From: Ferdinandcohnia sp036965045
GTDB taxonomy: Bacteria > Bacillota > Bacilli > Bacillales > Bacillaceae_L
DNA length: 64,000 nt
Reading direction: 5' to 3'
Assembly: GCF_036965045.1 (NCBI RefSeq)
Contig: NZ_JBALOV010000039.1
Span: forward strand, 62,001-126,000
The position numbers and the translations under genes were made by a program. The notes beneath the pieces were generated by a model. That model searched no databases and was not told where the DNA came from. It saw only the letters and a list, made by a program, of their open reading frames with translations. Below, piece after piece: positions 26,940 through 35,700 of the stretch; the stretch's first letter is position 1; each line of letters begins with the position of its first letter.

Positions 26940-28366
26940 TACTCCTCGCCTCCTTTTTCTCGGTTTTTAAACCAATCTCTAAATCTCTCTTTATTCGGAG
27001 CCGGAAAGTCACGAACATCGGTCCATTCTTTTAACATGCCGACGCCCTTTGTAATTTTGTCACCATGAGCAATTGGTTTTGTTAAGGTTGGCGCGAGTTT
27101 TGACCCCATCTGGTAAAGAGATGGTGAAGATGCGCCGAAACCAAATGCCTTCATTAACAGTTTTTCAGAAACAGGTGCCCGACCTTCCCGCTCCACAATC
27201 ACCTCGCGATGCTTATGAATCAATTGATGCAGTGGAATTTTTACTGGACACGCATCTGTACAAGCACCACAAAGGGTCGAGGCATATGGAAGTTCCTTGT
27301 TATCATCATAGCCTCCGAGCAGTGGTGTTAACACGACACCAATTGGTCCTGGATAAATCGAACCATAGGAATGACCGCCGACATGACGATATACTGGACA
27401 AACATTAATACATGCTGCACAACGAATACATTGTAAAACCGATTGGAATTCCGTACCGAGTATATTGGATCTGCCATTATCGACTATGACAAGGTGGAAA
27501 TCCTCTGGTCCATCGACATCGCCTTCTTCACGGGGACCTGTTAATGTCGTGATATAGCTGGTTAATTTTTGACCGACAGCACTCCTTGTCAGCATGCCGA
27601 CGAGAACTTCCATTTCTTCAAAGGTTGGAACAAGGCGCTCCATCCCCATAACGACGACTTGTGTTTTCGGAAGAGCTGCAACAAGGTCGGCATTTCCTTC
27701 ATTCGTTACGAGAGTAATCGAACCTGTTTCTGCAACCGCAAAGTTGCAGCCTGTAATTCCCATGTCAGCCTGTAAAAACTCTTGCCGCAATGATTCTCTC
27801 GCAAATAAAGCAAGTTCCTCTGGTTTTTCGGAATTCTTGTAGTCCATTTTATTCGCAAATACATCACGAATTTGTTCTTTATTTTTATGCAATGCAGGAA
27901 CGACAATATGAGACGGTGGATCATGGTCATCCATTTGCAGGATGTATTCCCCTAGATCCGTTTCAATTACTCTGCAGCCTGCTTCCTCAAGCTTTGGATT
28001 AAGACTGATTTCTTCCGTTACCATTGATTTGGCTTTGACAATATTTTTTGCTTCTTTCTTTTTCGCAAGGTCACTGATGTATGTACTTGCTTCTTCTGCT
28101 GTTTGGGCAAAAAATACATGTCCGCCACGATTTGAAACTTGCTCACTTAATTGATATAAGTAATAATCAAGATTTTCCAGCACGTGCTGGCGGATTTCCT
28201 CTCCGTGGTTACGCCATTCCTCCCAATTCCCCAATTCATCTGTAACGGTTTGCTTTCTGCCTTGAATGGTTTCTTGAGCTTTTGAGACCGCCCCTCTCAT
28301 GAATGTGTTTTGAACTTCCTTTTGGACACGGGTCTTAAATTTTTCATCACTCGTTTTTAATGCCAC
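26939..28366 (-). CDS. lutB: L-lactate utilisation iron-sulfur protein LutB
   Basis: A 475-residue protein with an N-terminal LUD domain and two ferredoxin-type cysteine clusters, CIRCAACINVCPVYRHVGG and CGACTDACPVKIP, holding two 4Fe-4S centres. It is the electron-transfer core of the lactate oxidation complex. It lies 15 bp after lutA and overlaps lutC. Confidence 0.96.
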   Translation of the reverse strand: MALKTSDEKFKTRVQKEVQNTFMRGAVSKAQETIQGRKQTVTDELGNWEEWRNHGEEIRQHVLENLDYYLYQLSEQVSNRGGHVFFAQTAEEASTYISDLAKKKEAKNIVKAKSMVTEEISLNPKLEEAGCRVIETDLGEYILQMDDHDPPSHIVVPALHKNKEQIRDVFANKMDYKNSEKPEELALFARESLRQEFLQADMGITGCNFAVAETGSITLVTNEGNADLVAALPKTQVVVMGMERLVPTFEEMEVLVGMLTRSAVGQKLTSYITTLTGPREEGDVDGPEDFHLVIVDNGRSNILGTEFQSVLQCIRCAACINVCPVYRHVGGHSYGSIYPGPIGVVLTPLLGGYDDNKELPYASTLCGACTDACPVKIPLHQLIHKHREVIVEREGRAPVSEKLLMKAFGFGASSPSLYQMGSKLAPTLTKPIAHGDKITKGVGMLKEWTDVRDFPAPNKERFRDWFKNREKGGEE

Positions 28367-28381
28367 GATTTATTCCCCTCT

Positions 28382-29101
28382 TTAGTTTCGATAGTTTAAT
28401 ACTTCTGCAATATGCAAAACTTCAATTGGTTTACCTTGTCGATTAATTCTTCCGCCAATATTCATAAGACAACCGGCATCTGCTCCAATAAGATAGTCGG
28501 CTTCAGTCGTTTCAACGCATTGAACTTTTTCATCCACCATTTTCTCTGAGATTTGCCCCATTTTTACAGAAAAAGTGCCACCGAATCCACAGCAATTCTC
28601 TTTTCCTGGAAGATCTACATATTCTACACCATCAATATTTTCTAATAGTTTAATAGGTGGTTTCTTTACGCCTAATAGTCGCGTCATATGGCAGGATGTA
28701 TGGTAGGTTACCTTTCCTTTAAAAGTTGAACCTACATCTGTAATGCCTAAAACATCAACAATGAACTGCGTTAGTTCATACGTTTTCTTGGCAAGATTGA
28801 TTGCTTTTGGTTCCCATACAGGGTCACCTTTAAAAATATCTTTGTATTCGTGGAACATGTTTGCACAAGAGCCAGATGGACATACGATATACTCCGCATT
28901 TTCAAAGGTTTCAATCATTTTTTTCATGGCTTTTTTCGTTTCTTCTACATAGCCACTATTGTAAGCTGGCTGGCCGCAGCAGACCTGAGATAAAGGAAAC
29001 TCCACTTCACAGCCGAGATGCTCTAATAGCTCAACCGTTGCTTTCCCTACATTTGTTTGAAACATGTCAACAAGACAGGTGGCAAATAAAGTGACTTTCA
29101 T
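28382..29101 (-). CDS. lutA: L-lactate utilisation protein LutA
   Basis: A 239-residue protein with two CCG domains, CCGQPAYNSG near residue 41 and CCGFGGTFS near 180, which bind iron-sulfur clusters in the glycolate oxidase GlcF-like family. I chose the ATG at 29101 (GGGGG ten bases upstream) rather than a start nine codons earlier that sits before the RBS. It is the first gene of lutABC. Confidence 0.95.
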   Translation of the reverse strand: MKVTLFATCLVDMFQTNVGKATVELLEHLGCEVEFPLSQVCCGQPAYNSGYVEETKKAMKKMIETFENAEYIVCPSGSCANMFHEYKDIFKGDPVWEPKAINLAKKTYELTQFIVDVLGITDVGSTFKGKVTYHTSCHMTRLLGVKKPPIKLLENIDGVEYVDLPGKENCCGFGGTFSVKMGQISEKMVDEKVQCVETTEADYLIGADAGCLMNIGGRINRQGKPIEVLHIAEVLNYRN

Positions 29102-29134
29102 TTTGTTTTTTCCCCCTTTACAAAACAAGTGAAC

Positions 29135-29151
29135 AGGTCATCTGATGACCT
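29135..29151. promoter_or_regulatory. LutR operator palindrome upstream of lutA
   Basis: AGGTCATCTGATGACCT is a perfect inverted repeat of 8 bp around one base, 34 bp upstream of lutA. The TCATC-N-GATGA core is typical for FadR-type GntR proteins such as LutR, encoded directly upstream. Confidence 0.75.
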
Positions 29152-29196
29152 TATTATTAAGAACTATGTTACTACTATTTTCCTTGTTATAAAAGA

Positions 29197-29919
29197 CTAT
29201 TTTAACGTTTCTTTAAAAAAGTTCCTTAAGGTTTCTTCAACATTATTCAGATGAATGAGCATTGCGTTTCTTGCTACTTCTTCATTCCCCTCTGCAATTG
29301 CTTCATAAATAGCAAGATGTTCATTGTATAAACGCTCAGTCGTTTTTTCTTCTGAGAATAAAGTGATTCTCCTTGTTTCTTTCATTGTTTCCTGCATGAG
29401 ATCAGAAACGTGTAATAATAAATTGGCCAGTAGAGGGTTTTGAGTCGCTTCTGAAATAGCAAGATGGAATTGAAGGTCTGCAGTTTCCCCTAGTTCTTCA
29501 TTTCCTAATGCGACTTTCATGCCTTTTAAGGCTGACTTCATTTTTTCTAGATTTTGTTGAATATGTTTTTTCGCTGCAGTTGCAGCTGCACCTGTTTCGA
29601 TAATTTTCCGGACTTCAAGTAGATGCATGACATCTTGTTGATTCATTAACATAGCCGTTGCTAGAGGGAATGTGAAATCCTCTGCTTGGAATTCCTTTAC
29701 GTACGTTCCTTCGCCTTGACGCATTTCGATTAAACCCATTGCTTTTAGGGCAGTTAAGGCTTCACGAATTGCAGAACGTCCAACCTGGAAGCTTTCCGCT
29801 AACTGTTGAACAGAATCAAGCTTTGTTCCCGGCTTTAATTTTCCAGAACGAATTGCCTCTTGTAATGCATCCGTAACCTCTTCATAGATTTTTTTGGGTT
29901 TTATTTTTTTGTATTCCAT
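29197..29919 (-). CDS. lutR: GntR-family (FadR type) regulator LutR
   Basis: A 240-residue regulator. The N-terminal winged helix has LAESFQVGRSAIREALTAL and the wing GLIEMRQGEGTYV; the C-terminal helical FCD domain (from about 95) contains EVRKIIE and the histidines that hold a metal and the ligand. B. subtilis LutR represses lutABC and lutP and is relieved by L-lactate. Here it lies upstream of lutA on the same strand, and a palindrome between them is the likely operator. No lactate permease gene is adjacent. Confidence 0.9.
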   Translation of the reverse strand: MEYKKIKPKKIYEEVTDALQEAIRSGKLKPGTKLDSVQQLAESFQVGRSAIREALTALKAMGLIEMRQGEGTYVKEFQAEDFTFPLATAMLMNQQDVMHLLEVRKIIETGAAATAAKKHIQQNLEKMKSALKGMKVALGNEELGETADLQFHLAISEATQNPLLANLLLHVSDLMQETMKETRRITLFSEEKTTERLYNEHLAIYEAIAEGNEEVARNAMLIHLNNVEETLRNFFKETLK

Positions 29920-29995
29920 GGATGGTCCTCCGTTACGTTTTGTTCACCTTGATTATACGTTGATTCTGGCCAAAATGGAAAAAAAAATAAATCAG

Positions 29996-30033
29996 TAAAA
30001 AAGAAAGCAAGCATCATTCGCTTTGCTTTCTTT
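29996..30033 (-). terminator. Terminator after the FMN reductase gene
   Basis: A stem of AAAGAAAGC with GCTTTCTTT and a following T run on the minus strand. Confidence 0.8.
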
Positions 30034-30040
30034 ACTGTTT

Positions 30041-30637
30041 TTATCGTACCGTCTTCAATGCCTTACCCCAAGCAACAACTTGGTCTAACAGCATGTTCAT
30101 ATTATCATCGTGAATATTTTGTGGTTTAAAATCAGTACCATTTTCAAAGTCTAGGAAGAGCGATAAGGTTGGGTGAGTACGAACATCCGCAATATTTAAC
30201 TCACCACAGATTCCACGGAGATGTTCTGCTGCACGAGCACCGCCAGTTGAACCATAGCTCACGATTCCCGCTGATTTGTTGTACCAAGCTTCACGTGCTA
30301 GATCCATCGCATTTTTTAATGCTCCTGTTATACTGTGATTGTATTCTGCTACAACAAAGATAAATCCATCAAGACTTGCTAACTTCTCATTCCACTTCGC
30401 AATCCCAGGAGAATCCCCTGTACCTAGAAACGGTAGATCATAATCTTTAATATCCACGATTTCGTAATTTGCATTCCCTTTCTTGTCACCATAACCTTTT
30501 ACCCATTCGCCGACCTGTGGACTTACGCGTCCTTCACGGGTACTTCCTAAAATAATCCCAATATTTAATTTTTCATCTGCCATTTTTGTTTCCTCCGTTG
30601 CTGTATTTTTGCCAAACAATTTGTCTAAAAAGCCCAT
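30041..30637 (-). CDS. NADPH-dependent FMN reductase / azoreductase-like flavoprotein
   Basis: A 198-residue flavodoxin-fold protein. The FMN-binding loop is GIILGSTREGRVSPQVG at about residue 27, followed by FVVAEYNHSITGALKNAMD and SYGSTGGARAAEHLRG. It reduces flavins or quinones with NAD(P)H. A 20-residue N-terminal extension (MGFLDKLFGKNTATEETK) precedes the usual family start; the AGGTGG eight bases before ATG 30637 supports it, though translation from the internal MADEK is possible. It is a single-gene unit. Confidence 0.82.
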   Translation of the reverse strand: MGFLDKLFGKNTATEETKMADEKLNIGIILGSTREGRVSPQVGEWVKGYGDKKGNANYEIVDIKDYDLPFLGTGDSPGIAKWNEKLASLDGFIFVVAEYNHSITGALKNAMDLAREAWYNKSAGIVSYGSTGGARAAEHLRGICGELNIADVRTHPTLSLFLDFENGTDFKPQNIHDDNMNMLLDQVVAWGKALKTVR

Positions 30638-30716
30638 ACTTAACACCACCTATGTAGTTAAGAAAAGCATTACAATAATAAGTTTCCATTATCTAATAGA
30701 CTTTATACACACAATT

Positions 30717-31466
30717 TTATGTAGGGTTCAGAATTCGTTGTAAAAATCGTTTAGTCCGCTCCTCCTTCGGATTTTTCAGTACTTCATCAGGATTGCCTTG
30801 CTCAACAATGTACCCTCCATCCATAAATATAACTTTGTCAGATACTTCGCTTGCAAATTGGATTTCGTGAGTCACGATAATCATCGTCCAATTTTCGTTG
30901 GCTAAATCCTTCATGACTTTTAAAACCTCTCCAATTAGTTCTGGGTCTAATGCAGAGGTGGGTTCATCAAATAAGAGTAATTCCGGTTTCAGTGCTAATG
31001 CCCTTGCTATCCCGACCCGCTGCTGCTGTCCACCTGAAAGTTGGTGTGGGTATAAATCCATTTTTTCCTTCAGACCTACTTTTTCTAATAGTTCTTCTGC
31101 TTCATCTCTTGCTTCGGTTTTATTTCGTCTTTGAACAATGACTGGTCCTTCCATCACATTTTGAAGGGCTGTTTTATGGGGGAAAAGATTGTAGGATTGA
31201 AAAACCATCCCCGATTTTCTACTTAACCGAAGAATATCCTTTTTACTAATTTTTTCAGAAAAATTAAGTGTAAACCCATCTTCAAACTGAAAGACCCCTC
31301 GATTCGGTTGTTCCAGTCCATTAAAACAACGGAGCATCGTTGTTTTTCCAGAACCGGATGGACCAATAATTGAGACGACTTCCCCTTTACCAACATCGAT
31401 ATCAATATTTTTTAAGACTTCATTTTCACCAAATGATTTCGCCAGCCCTTTGACTGATAAAAACAT
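30717..31466 (-). CDS. tcyC: L-cystine ABC transporter ATPase
   Basis: A 249-residue polar amino acid ABC ATPase with Walker A GPSGSGKTT, Q-loop GMVFQSYNLFPH, signature LSGGQQQRVGIARAL and Walker B LLLFDEPTSALD. It resembles TcyC (YckI). It is the last gene of a binding protein-permease-ATPase operon whose binding protein is close to TcyA, hence the assignment to cystine uptake. Confidence 0.85.
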   Translation of the reverse strand: MFLSVKGLAKSFGENEVLKNIDIDVGKGEVVSIIGPSGSGKTTMLRCFNGLEQPNRGVFQFEDGFTLNFSEKISKKDILRLSRKSGMVFQSYNLFPHKTALQNVMEGPVIVQRRNKTEARDEAEELLEKVGLKEKMDLYPHQLSGGQQQRVGIARALALKPELLLFDEPTSALDPELIGEVLKVMKDLANENWTMIIVTHEIQFASEVSDKVIFMDGGYIVEQGNPDEVLKNPKEERTKRFLQRILNPT

Positions 31467-31478
31467 ACCCTCACCCCT

Positions 31479-32183
31479 TTACTTTGCCACGTAACGGCTT
31501 AATCTCCGTTCCAGCCCTGCTTGAAAGAGTGATAATATAAAACATATCACCCAATAGATCAGGGCTGCTTCCACATATAATAGAAGGAAATCGTATGTAC
31601 GCGCTGCGATTTCCTGTGCCTTACGGAATAATTCAGCGACTAAAACGAGTGAAGCAAGGGATGTATCTTTTACAAGACTGATAAAGGAATTGGATAGAGG
31701 TGGTACAGAAACCCTTGCTGCTTGTGGAAGAATAATCCGTCGTAGTGCTGTCCACCTTGTCATACCAATCGTAAAGGCGGCTTCCCATTGTCCCTTTGGA
31801 ATCGATAAGATCGACGCTCGAATAATCTCAGATGCATAAGCACCAACATTTAAAATAAATGCAATCGCTGCACTTGGAAAAGGGTCAATATTCACCCCAA
31901 TATTGGGTAATCCGTAAAAAATAATAAATAATTGCACAAGCAATGGTGTTCCACGAATTGCGGAAACATAGATAATTGCAGGAACCTGGATGAGTCTTGA
32001 TTTTGACAATCGCATCATCGCTGTTAGCAATGCAAGGATTAGCCCACCAATAAAAGAAATTAGTGTGAGTGGAATTGTATATTGAATCGCTCCCGAAAGC
32101 ATGGAAGGAAGGGAGTTCATAAATAACTCCCAACCTTCCATATTCGCATTTATCGTTAGAAGAAAACTATTTTGTAGAAACAT
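31479..32183 (-). CDS. tcyB: L-cystine ABC transporter permease
   Basis: A HisMQ-type permease of about 234 residues with five membrane segments and the EAA loop EAAFTIGMTRWTALRRIILP. The start is uncertain: the ATG at 32183 overlaps the end of tcyA by 17 bp; an upstream ATG and an internal one at 32141 are also possible and none has a strong SD. It works with TcyA and TcyC. Confidence 0.83.
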   Translation of the reverse strand: MFLQNSFLLTINANMEGWELFMNSLPSMLSGAIQYTIPLTLISFIGGLILALLTAMMRLSKSRLIQVPAIIYVSAIRGTPLLVQLFIIFYGLPNIGVNIDPFPSAAIAFILNVGAYASEIIRASILSIPKGQWEAAFTIGMTRWTALRRIILPQAARVSVPPLSNSFISLVKDTSLASLVLVAELFRKAQEIAARTYDFLLLYVEAALIYWVICFILSLFQAGLERRLSRYVAK

Positions 32184-32991
32184 CTTCACCAAACCATTCC
32201 TGAGAGATTTTTGCCAACGTCCCATCATCCCTCATTGCAGCCAATTGTTCATTAATCGCCTTTACCAAATCTTCGTTCCCTTTGTTAAAAGTAAAGGCCA
32301 TCTCTGAAACCTCATCTGAACTTGCTGCAATTTTGATGCTTTCATCACCTTGAGATTTTACGTAATCAAGAACAGCAAGCTTATCATTTACAGTAGCTTC
32401 TGCACGTCCTTGCTTAATCAACTCAATTGACTGTGCAAGCCCTTCTACACCTACGATTTCAGCGCCATTTTCTTGAGCAATTGCACCGTAATTACTTGTC
32501 AAGGATTGGGCTGCTTTTCTTCCTTTTAAATCCGCAAATGTTTTAATATCATTATTATCCTTTGGTACAACAAGGACAGCAGAGGAATAAGTATAGGGCT
32601 CTGAAAAATCATAATTAGCAAGACGATCCTCATTTATCCCCACCTGGTTTGCAATTAAATCAAAACGCTTTGAGTTGAGCCCAGCAAACATGGAGTCCCA
32701 TTGAGTTTCCATAAATTCCACCTCAAGGTCCATCCGCTTAGCGACTTCTCTTATCACTTCTACGTCGTAGCCTGTTAATTTGTCCTCTTCATTGTGAAAG
32801 GTGTACGGTGCATACGTCCCTTCAGTTCCTACTGTTAAAACACCTTTCTCCTTGATTTCATCAAATAATGTCCCAGTTTGATTCGTGTCATTATTATCTT
32901 CGTTCCCTGCATTGTTATCTTGGTCTGCGCCACCGCATCCTACAAGGATAAAAGCCATTGCGCATATAAATAAAAAAAGAAATTTCTTCAT
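32167..32991 (-). CDS. tcyA: L-cystine-binding lipoprotein
   Basis: A 274-residue extracellular solute-binding family 3 lipoprotein. The lipobox is ILVGCGG, then an Asn/Asp-rich linker. The mature domain has GVLTVGTEGTYAPYTFH, QWDSMFAGLNSKRFDLIANQ and SLTSNYGAIAQENGAE, which match B. subtilis TcyA (YckK) closely. First gene of tcyABC. Confidence 0.88.
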   Translation of the reverse strand: MKKFLFLFICAMAFILVGCGGADQDNNAGNEDNNDTNQTGTLFDEIKEKGVLTVGTEGTYAPYTFHNEEDKLTGYDVEVIREVAKRMDLEVEFMETQWDSMFAGLNSKRFDLIANQVGINEDRLANYDFSEPYTYSSAVLVVPKDNNDIKTFADLKGRKAAQSLTSNYGAIAQENGAEIVGVEGLAQSIELIKQGRAEATVNDKLAVLDYVKSQGDESIKIAASSDEVSEMAFTFNKGNEDLVKAINEQLAAMRDDGTLAKISQEWFGEDVSTK

Positions 32992-33071
32992 GTTTAATAC
33001 CCCCAGTTTTGTGTTTATTCTTAGTAGTAGATTTTACAAGTTTAGCTATTCTATTCACCAGGTTGAAGGCA

Positions 33072-33100
33072 TAAAAAGAGCTGTCTCATTAGACAGCCCT
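33072..33100 (-). terminator. Terminator of the spoVA operon
   Basis: Stem AGGGCTGTCT/AGACAGCTCT with an AATG loop followed by TTTTT on the minus strand, about 130 bp past the DUF421 gene and 80 bp upstream of tcyA. The 33101-33230 stretch shows no gene; a degenerate cre-like TGAAAACGTTTC lies at about 33101. Confidence 0.85.
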
Positions 33101-33230
33101 TGAAAACGTTTCTTATTGTTCACTATTTCTACCGTAAATATCGATTTTTTGATGTATCAATTTGCTCACTTCTTTTATCTACTAAACCCTGATTTTAAAA
33201 TTTCAACTAGAATAACCTTCAAATAATTCT

Positions 33231-34091
33231 TTAGTTCGATAAAAACGGAGTCACTTTATTTAGTGCATCCTGAAGTTTCTCACTATTTTTTTGGTACATT
33301 TCTTTTGCAGATTGATTATTGGTTTGTAAGGCAAATAATTCTAAATCTGCCTGGCATTTTTTTATCGTAGCGAGAAGTAATGGTTTTTCCTGTGGGGATG
33401 GGACCTTGATTTTATCATCAAATAAATCGACTGTCAGTTGTCCATAAGAGTCCACTTGCCCTAAGAACACATTTTCAATACTTACGCCTATTTTATCAAG
33501 TTCCGTGTCGAGCCAATTCTGACTGTATCCAGATGACGATAATGGTTCATGCATGATTTCTCCGTCCATAATAACGGTTTGCGGTTCTTTTATTGGAGCA
33601 ACAGCGAGATTTAGAACTTTTGCGGTTACTGGTTGATTTTCCTTTTTTAATAAGACATTTAAGCTTCCATCTGTTTCTAATACGGCAAACTCAACATCTG
33701 CCACCTGAAAGACATTCTTATTTCGTAGTTTTGCTAGTAATTCATCAATTGTATATTTTTCTTTTTTTAAATTATCTTCCATTACCTTTCCATCTTGAAT
33801 AAAAACGGTTCCTTTTCCTTCAGCAAAGTCTCTTACTATTTTACTATTTAATGAAATGAAACCCATGATAAACGGAACAGCAAACCAGACACCCATGCCT
33901 ATTAATCCATGACTGACATGTCGATCTAGTCCTGTGGAAACCTCAGCAGCAATACTACCTATTGTAATTCCATTAATATATTCGAAATAGGATAGCTGGG
34001 AAATTTGCTTCTTCCCTAACCATTTCGTAAAAAAAAACAGTGCGATAAGTAAGACTAGTGATCGTACGGCAATACTTACCCAATCTGGCAT
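33231..34091 (-). CDS. DUF421 (YetF-like) spore membrane protein with C-terminal DUF1657-like module
   Basis: A 286-residue protein. Residues 1-75 form about three membrane segments (SIAVRSLVLLIALFFF onward); residues about 85-220 are the DUF421/YetF cytosolic domain with VFIQDGKVMEDNLKKE, FAVLETDGSLNVLLKK and VIMDGEIMHE. Residues 237-286 resemble the small DUF1657 proteins of this operon: ADLELFALQTNNQSAKEMYQ aligns with ASLEQFSLQTQNQQAKQMYQ. It is the last of seven genes of a spoVA2-like operon; the DUF421 member of spoVA2mob is reported to contribute to spore heat resistance. Its mechanism is unknown. Confidence 0.85.
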   Translation of the reverse strand: MPDWVSIAVRSLVLLIALFFFTKWLGKKQISQLSYFEYINGITIGSIAAEVSTGLDRHVSHGLIGMGVWFAVPFIMGFISLNSKIVRDFAEGKGTVFIQDGKVMEDNLKKEKYTIDELLAKLRNKNVFQVADVEFAVLETDGSLNVLLKKENQPVTAKVLNLAVAPIKEPQTVIMDGEIMHEPLSSSGYSQNWLDTELDKIGVSIENVFLGQVDSYGQLTVDLFDDKIKVPSPQEKPLLLATIKKCQADLELFALQTNNQSAKEMYQKNSEKLQDALNKVTPFLSN

Positions 34092-34114
34092 AATCGTAAC
34101 TCCTTACCATTGAT

Positions 34115-34321
34115 TTAAAAACCTTTATATTGATCTTCCTCTCGCTCTATTTCACTAACTCGCTTTTTCAGATCATTCTTTATTTCATCCATGACCATCA
34201 TGGTTTCGTGAAAAGTTCGTTTTGCCTCTGTGTCTTGCGTGCGTAATGCTAAACTTGATAGACTTGATTCAATACTTTTTATACTAGAAAGACATTGTTT
34301 CACCTGAGAGCCAACTGTCAC
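34115..34321 (-). CDS. DUF1657 protein, second copy
   Basis: A 68-residue, charged helical protein starting MTVGSQVKQCLSSIKSIES. It has the same length and N-terminus pattern as the first DUF1657 gene of the operon (MTVKSQVKQ). It lies 12 bp after spoVAEb. Function unknown; the gene is part of the spoVA2-type gene set. Confidence 0.87.
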   Translation of the reverse strand: MTVGSQVKQCLSSIKSIESSLSSLALRTQDTEAKRTFHETMMVMDEIKNDLKKRVSEIEREEDQYKGF

Positions 34322-34333
34322 CCTTCATTCTCC

Positions 34334-34684
34334 TTATCCTTTTGGTTTAAAAAATATTGCGCCAATCATCCCGAAAATGATGGCGGCCGATATGCCGGCA
34401 CTTGTTACTTCAAACATCCCGGTTACCACTCCAACCAGACCATGTTTTTCCGCTTCGTCCATTGCACCATGTACGAGTGAATTTCCGAAGCTGGTAATTG
34501 GAACCGTTGCCCCAGCACCAGCAAAGTCGATAAACGGTTCATATAAACCAAATGCGTCTAAAAGTGCTCCAAGTACGACAAATGTACATAAAGTATGTGC
34601 CGGAGTGAGTTTAAAAACATCAAACATAATCTGTCCAATCACACAAATAAGTCCACCTATGACGAAAGCCCAAAAGAAAATCAT
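34334..34684 (-). CDS. spoVAE: Spore protein SpoVAE (AEb type)
   Basis: A 116-residue membrane protein with three to four hydrophobic segments and the family PITSFGNSLVHGAMDEAEKHG region. SpoVA proteins form the channel that moves dipicolinic acid with calcium into the forespore and out at germination. The ATG overlaps the spoVAD stop (ATGA), so expression is coupled. Confidence 0.92.
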   Translation of the reverse strand: MIFFWAFVIGGLICVIGQIMFDVFKLTPAHTLCTFVVLGALLDAFGLYEPFIDFAGAGATVPITSFGNSLVHGAMDEAEKHGLVGVVTGMFEVTSAGISAAIIFGMIGAIFFKPKG

Positions 34685-35700
34685 GACTGCTCCCCACCTT
34701 CATTTTCAATTGATACCGCATGCGCAATACAGGGAATTGACTCTTTTTGCTGAAACGTTAGAGGAGATAGTAAGGCGCCCGTCGCAACAACTAGGACCCG
34801 TTTTAATTCCCCTTTTTTCATTCGATTTAAAATATGTCCATAAACGACTGTCGCGGAACAACCTGCACCACTTGCACCTGAAAGGACTGGCTGCCCATCC
34901 CGATAAATAAGTAGACCACAATCCTGATAATTTTTTTCATTAATTGGAGTGCCATGTTTCTTAAATAAATCCAGAGATACCTCTCGACCGATATGACCAA
35001 GATCTCCCGTCACGATTAAATCGTAATATGATGGATCAACGTTTCGTTCTTTTAAATGAGCCTCGATTGTATCAACAGCAGCAGGTGCCATTGCTCCCCC
35101 CATATTAAATGGGTCAGTCAACCCCATATCTACGATTTTACCGATGGTTGCTGATGTTACTCGAGGGCCTGCCCCCGTAGAACTAACTAATGCCACCCCC
35201 GCACCTGTAACCGTCCATTGTGCAGTTGGAGGTTTTTGCCCGCCATATTCGGTTGGATAACGAAATTGCTTTTCAACCGCAGCATTATGACTCGACGCAC
35301 CCGTTAAGATGTATTTTGCACCGTAATGATTGACAATAAAAGCTGATAATGCTAATCCTTCCATTGAGGTAGAGCAAGCCCCGAACAATCCAAGATACGG
35401 ACTTCCAAGTGTTCTAGTCGCCAAACTTGTTGGGGTGATTTGATTGATTAGATCACCACCTAGGAAAAACTGAATCTGCTCCTTCCGCAGATTGGCTTTT
35501 TCGATCGCCTTTTGACAAGCCTCCTCTAACAGGACTTGATGTGCCTTTTCAAATGAATCTTGATTTAGCCAAATTTCCCCATGAATTAAGTCAAAATCTT
35601 GCGGAATCTTGCCTTTTGCTTCAAATGGTCCGACTACTGTTCCAGTCGAAATAATGACAGGCTTTTGATCAAATATCCATGTTCGATGACCAATCAGCAT
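34681..35700 (-). CDS. spoVAD: Spore protein SpoVAD
   Basis: A 339-residue thiolase-fold protein that binds dipicolinic acid on the spore inner membrane. Visible are GTVVGPFEAKG, the GLFGACSTSMEGLALSA segment with a conserved cysteine, and VTGDLGHIGREVSLDL. I chose the ATG at 35700, which overlaps the spoVAC stop as TAATG with GGGGGG before it, over a start five codons upstream. Confidence 0.94.
   Translation of the reverse strand: MLIGHRTWIFDQKPVIISTGTVVGPFEAKGKIPQDFDLIHGEIWLNQDSFEKAHQVLLEEACQKAIEKANLRKEQIQFFLGGDLINQITPTSLATRTLGSPYLGLFGACSTSMEGLALSAFIVNHYGAKYILTGASSHNAAVEKQFRYPTEYGGQKPPTAQWTVTGAGVALVSSTGAGPRVTSATIGKIVDMGLTDPFNMGGAMAPAAVDTIEAHLKERNVDPSYYDLIVTGDLGHIGREVSLDLFKKHGTPINEKNYQDCGLLIYRDGQPVLSGASGAGCSATVVYGHILNRMKKGELKRVLVVATGALLSPLTFQQKESIPCIAHAVSIENEGGEQS

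Noticed and set aside
33101..33116. cre site upstream of tcyA
   Set aside because: TTGAAAACGTTTCTTA lacks the conserved C in the right half, and sugar control of cystine uptake is not expected.
34377..34910. Open frame of 177 codons on the plus strand
   Set aside because: Antisense to spoVAE and spoVAD, which are clear; no family resemblance.
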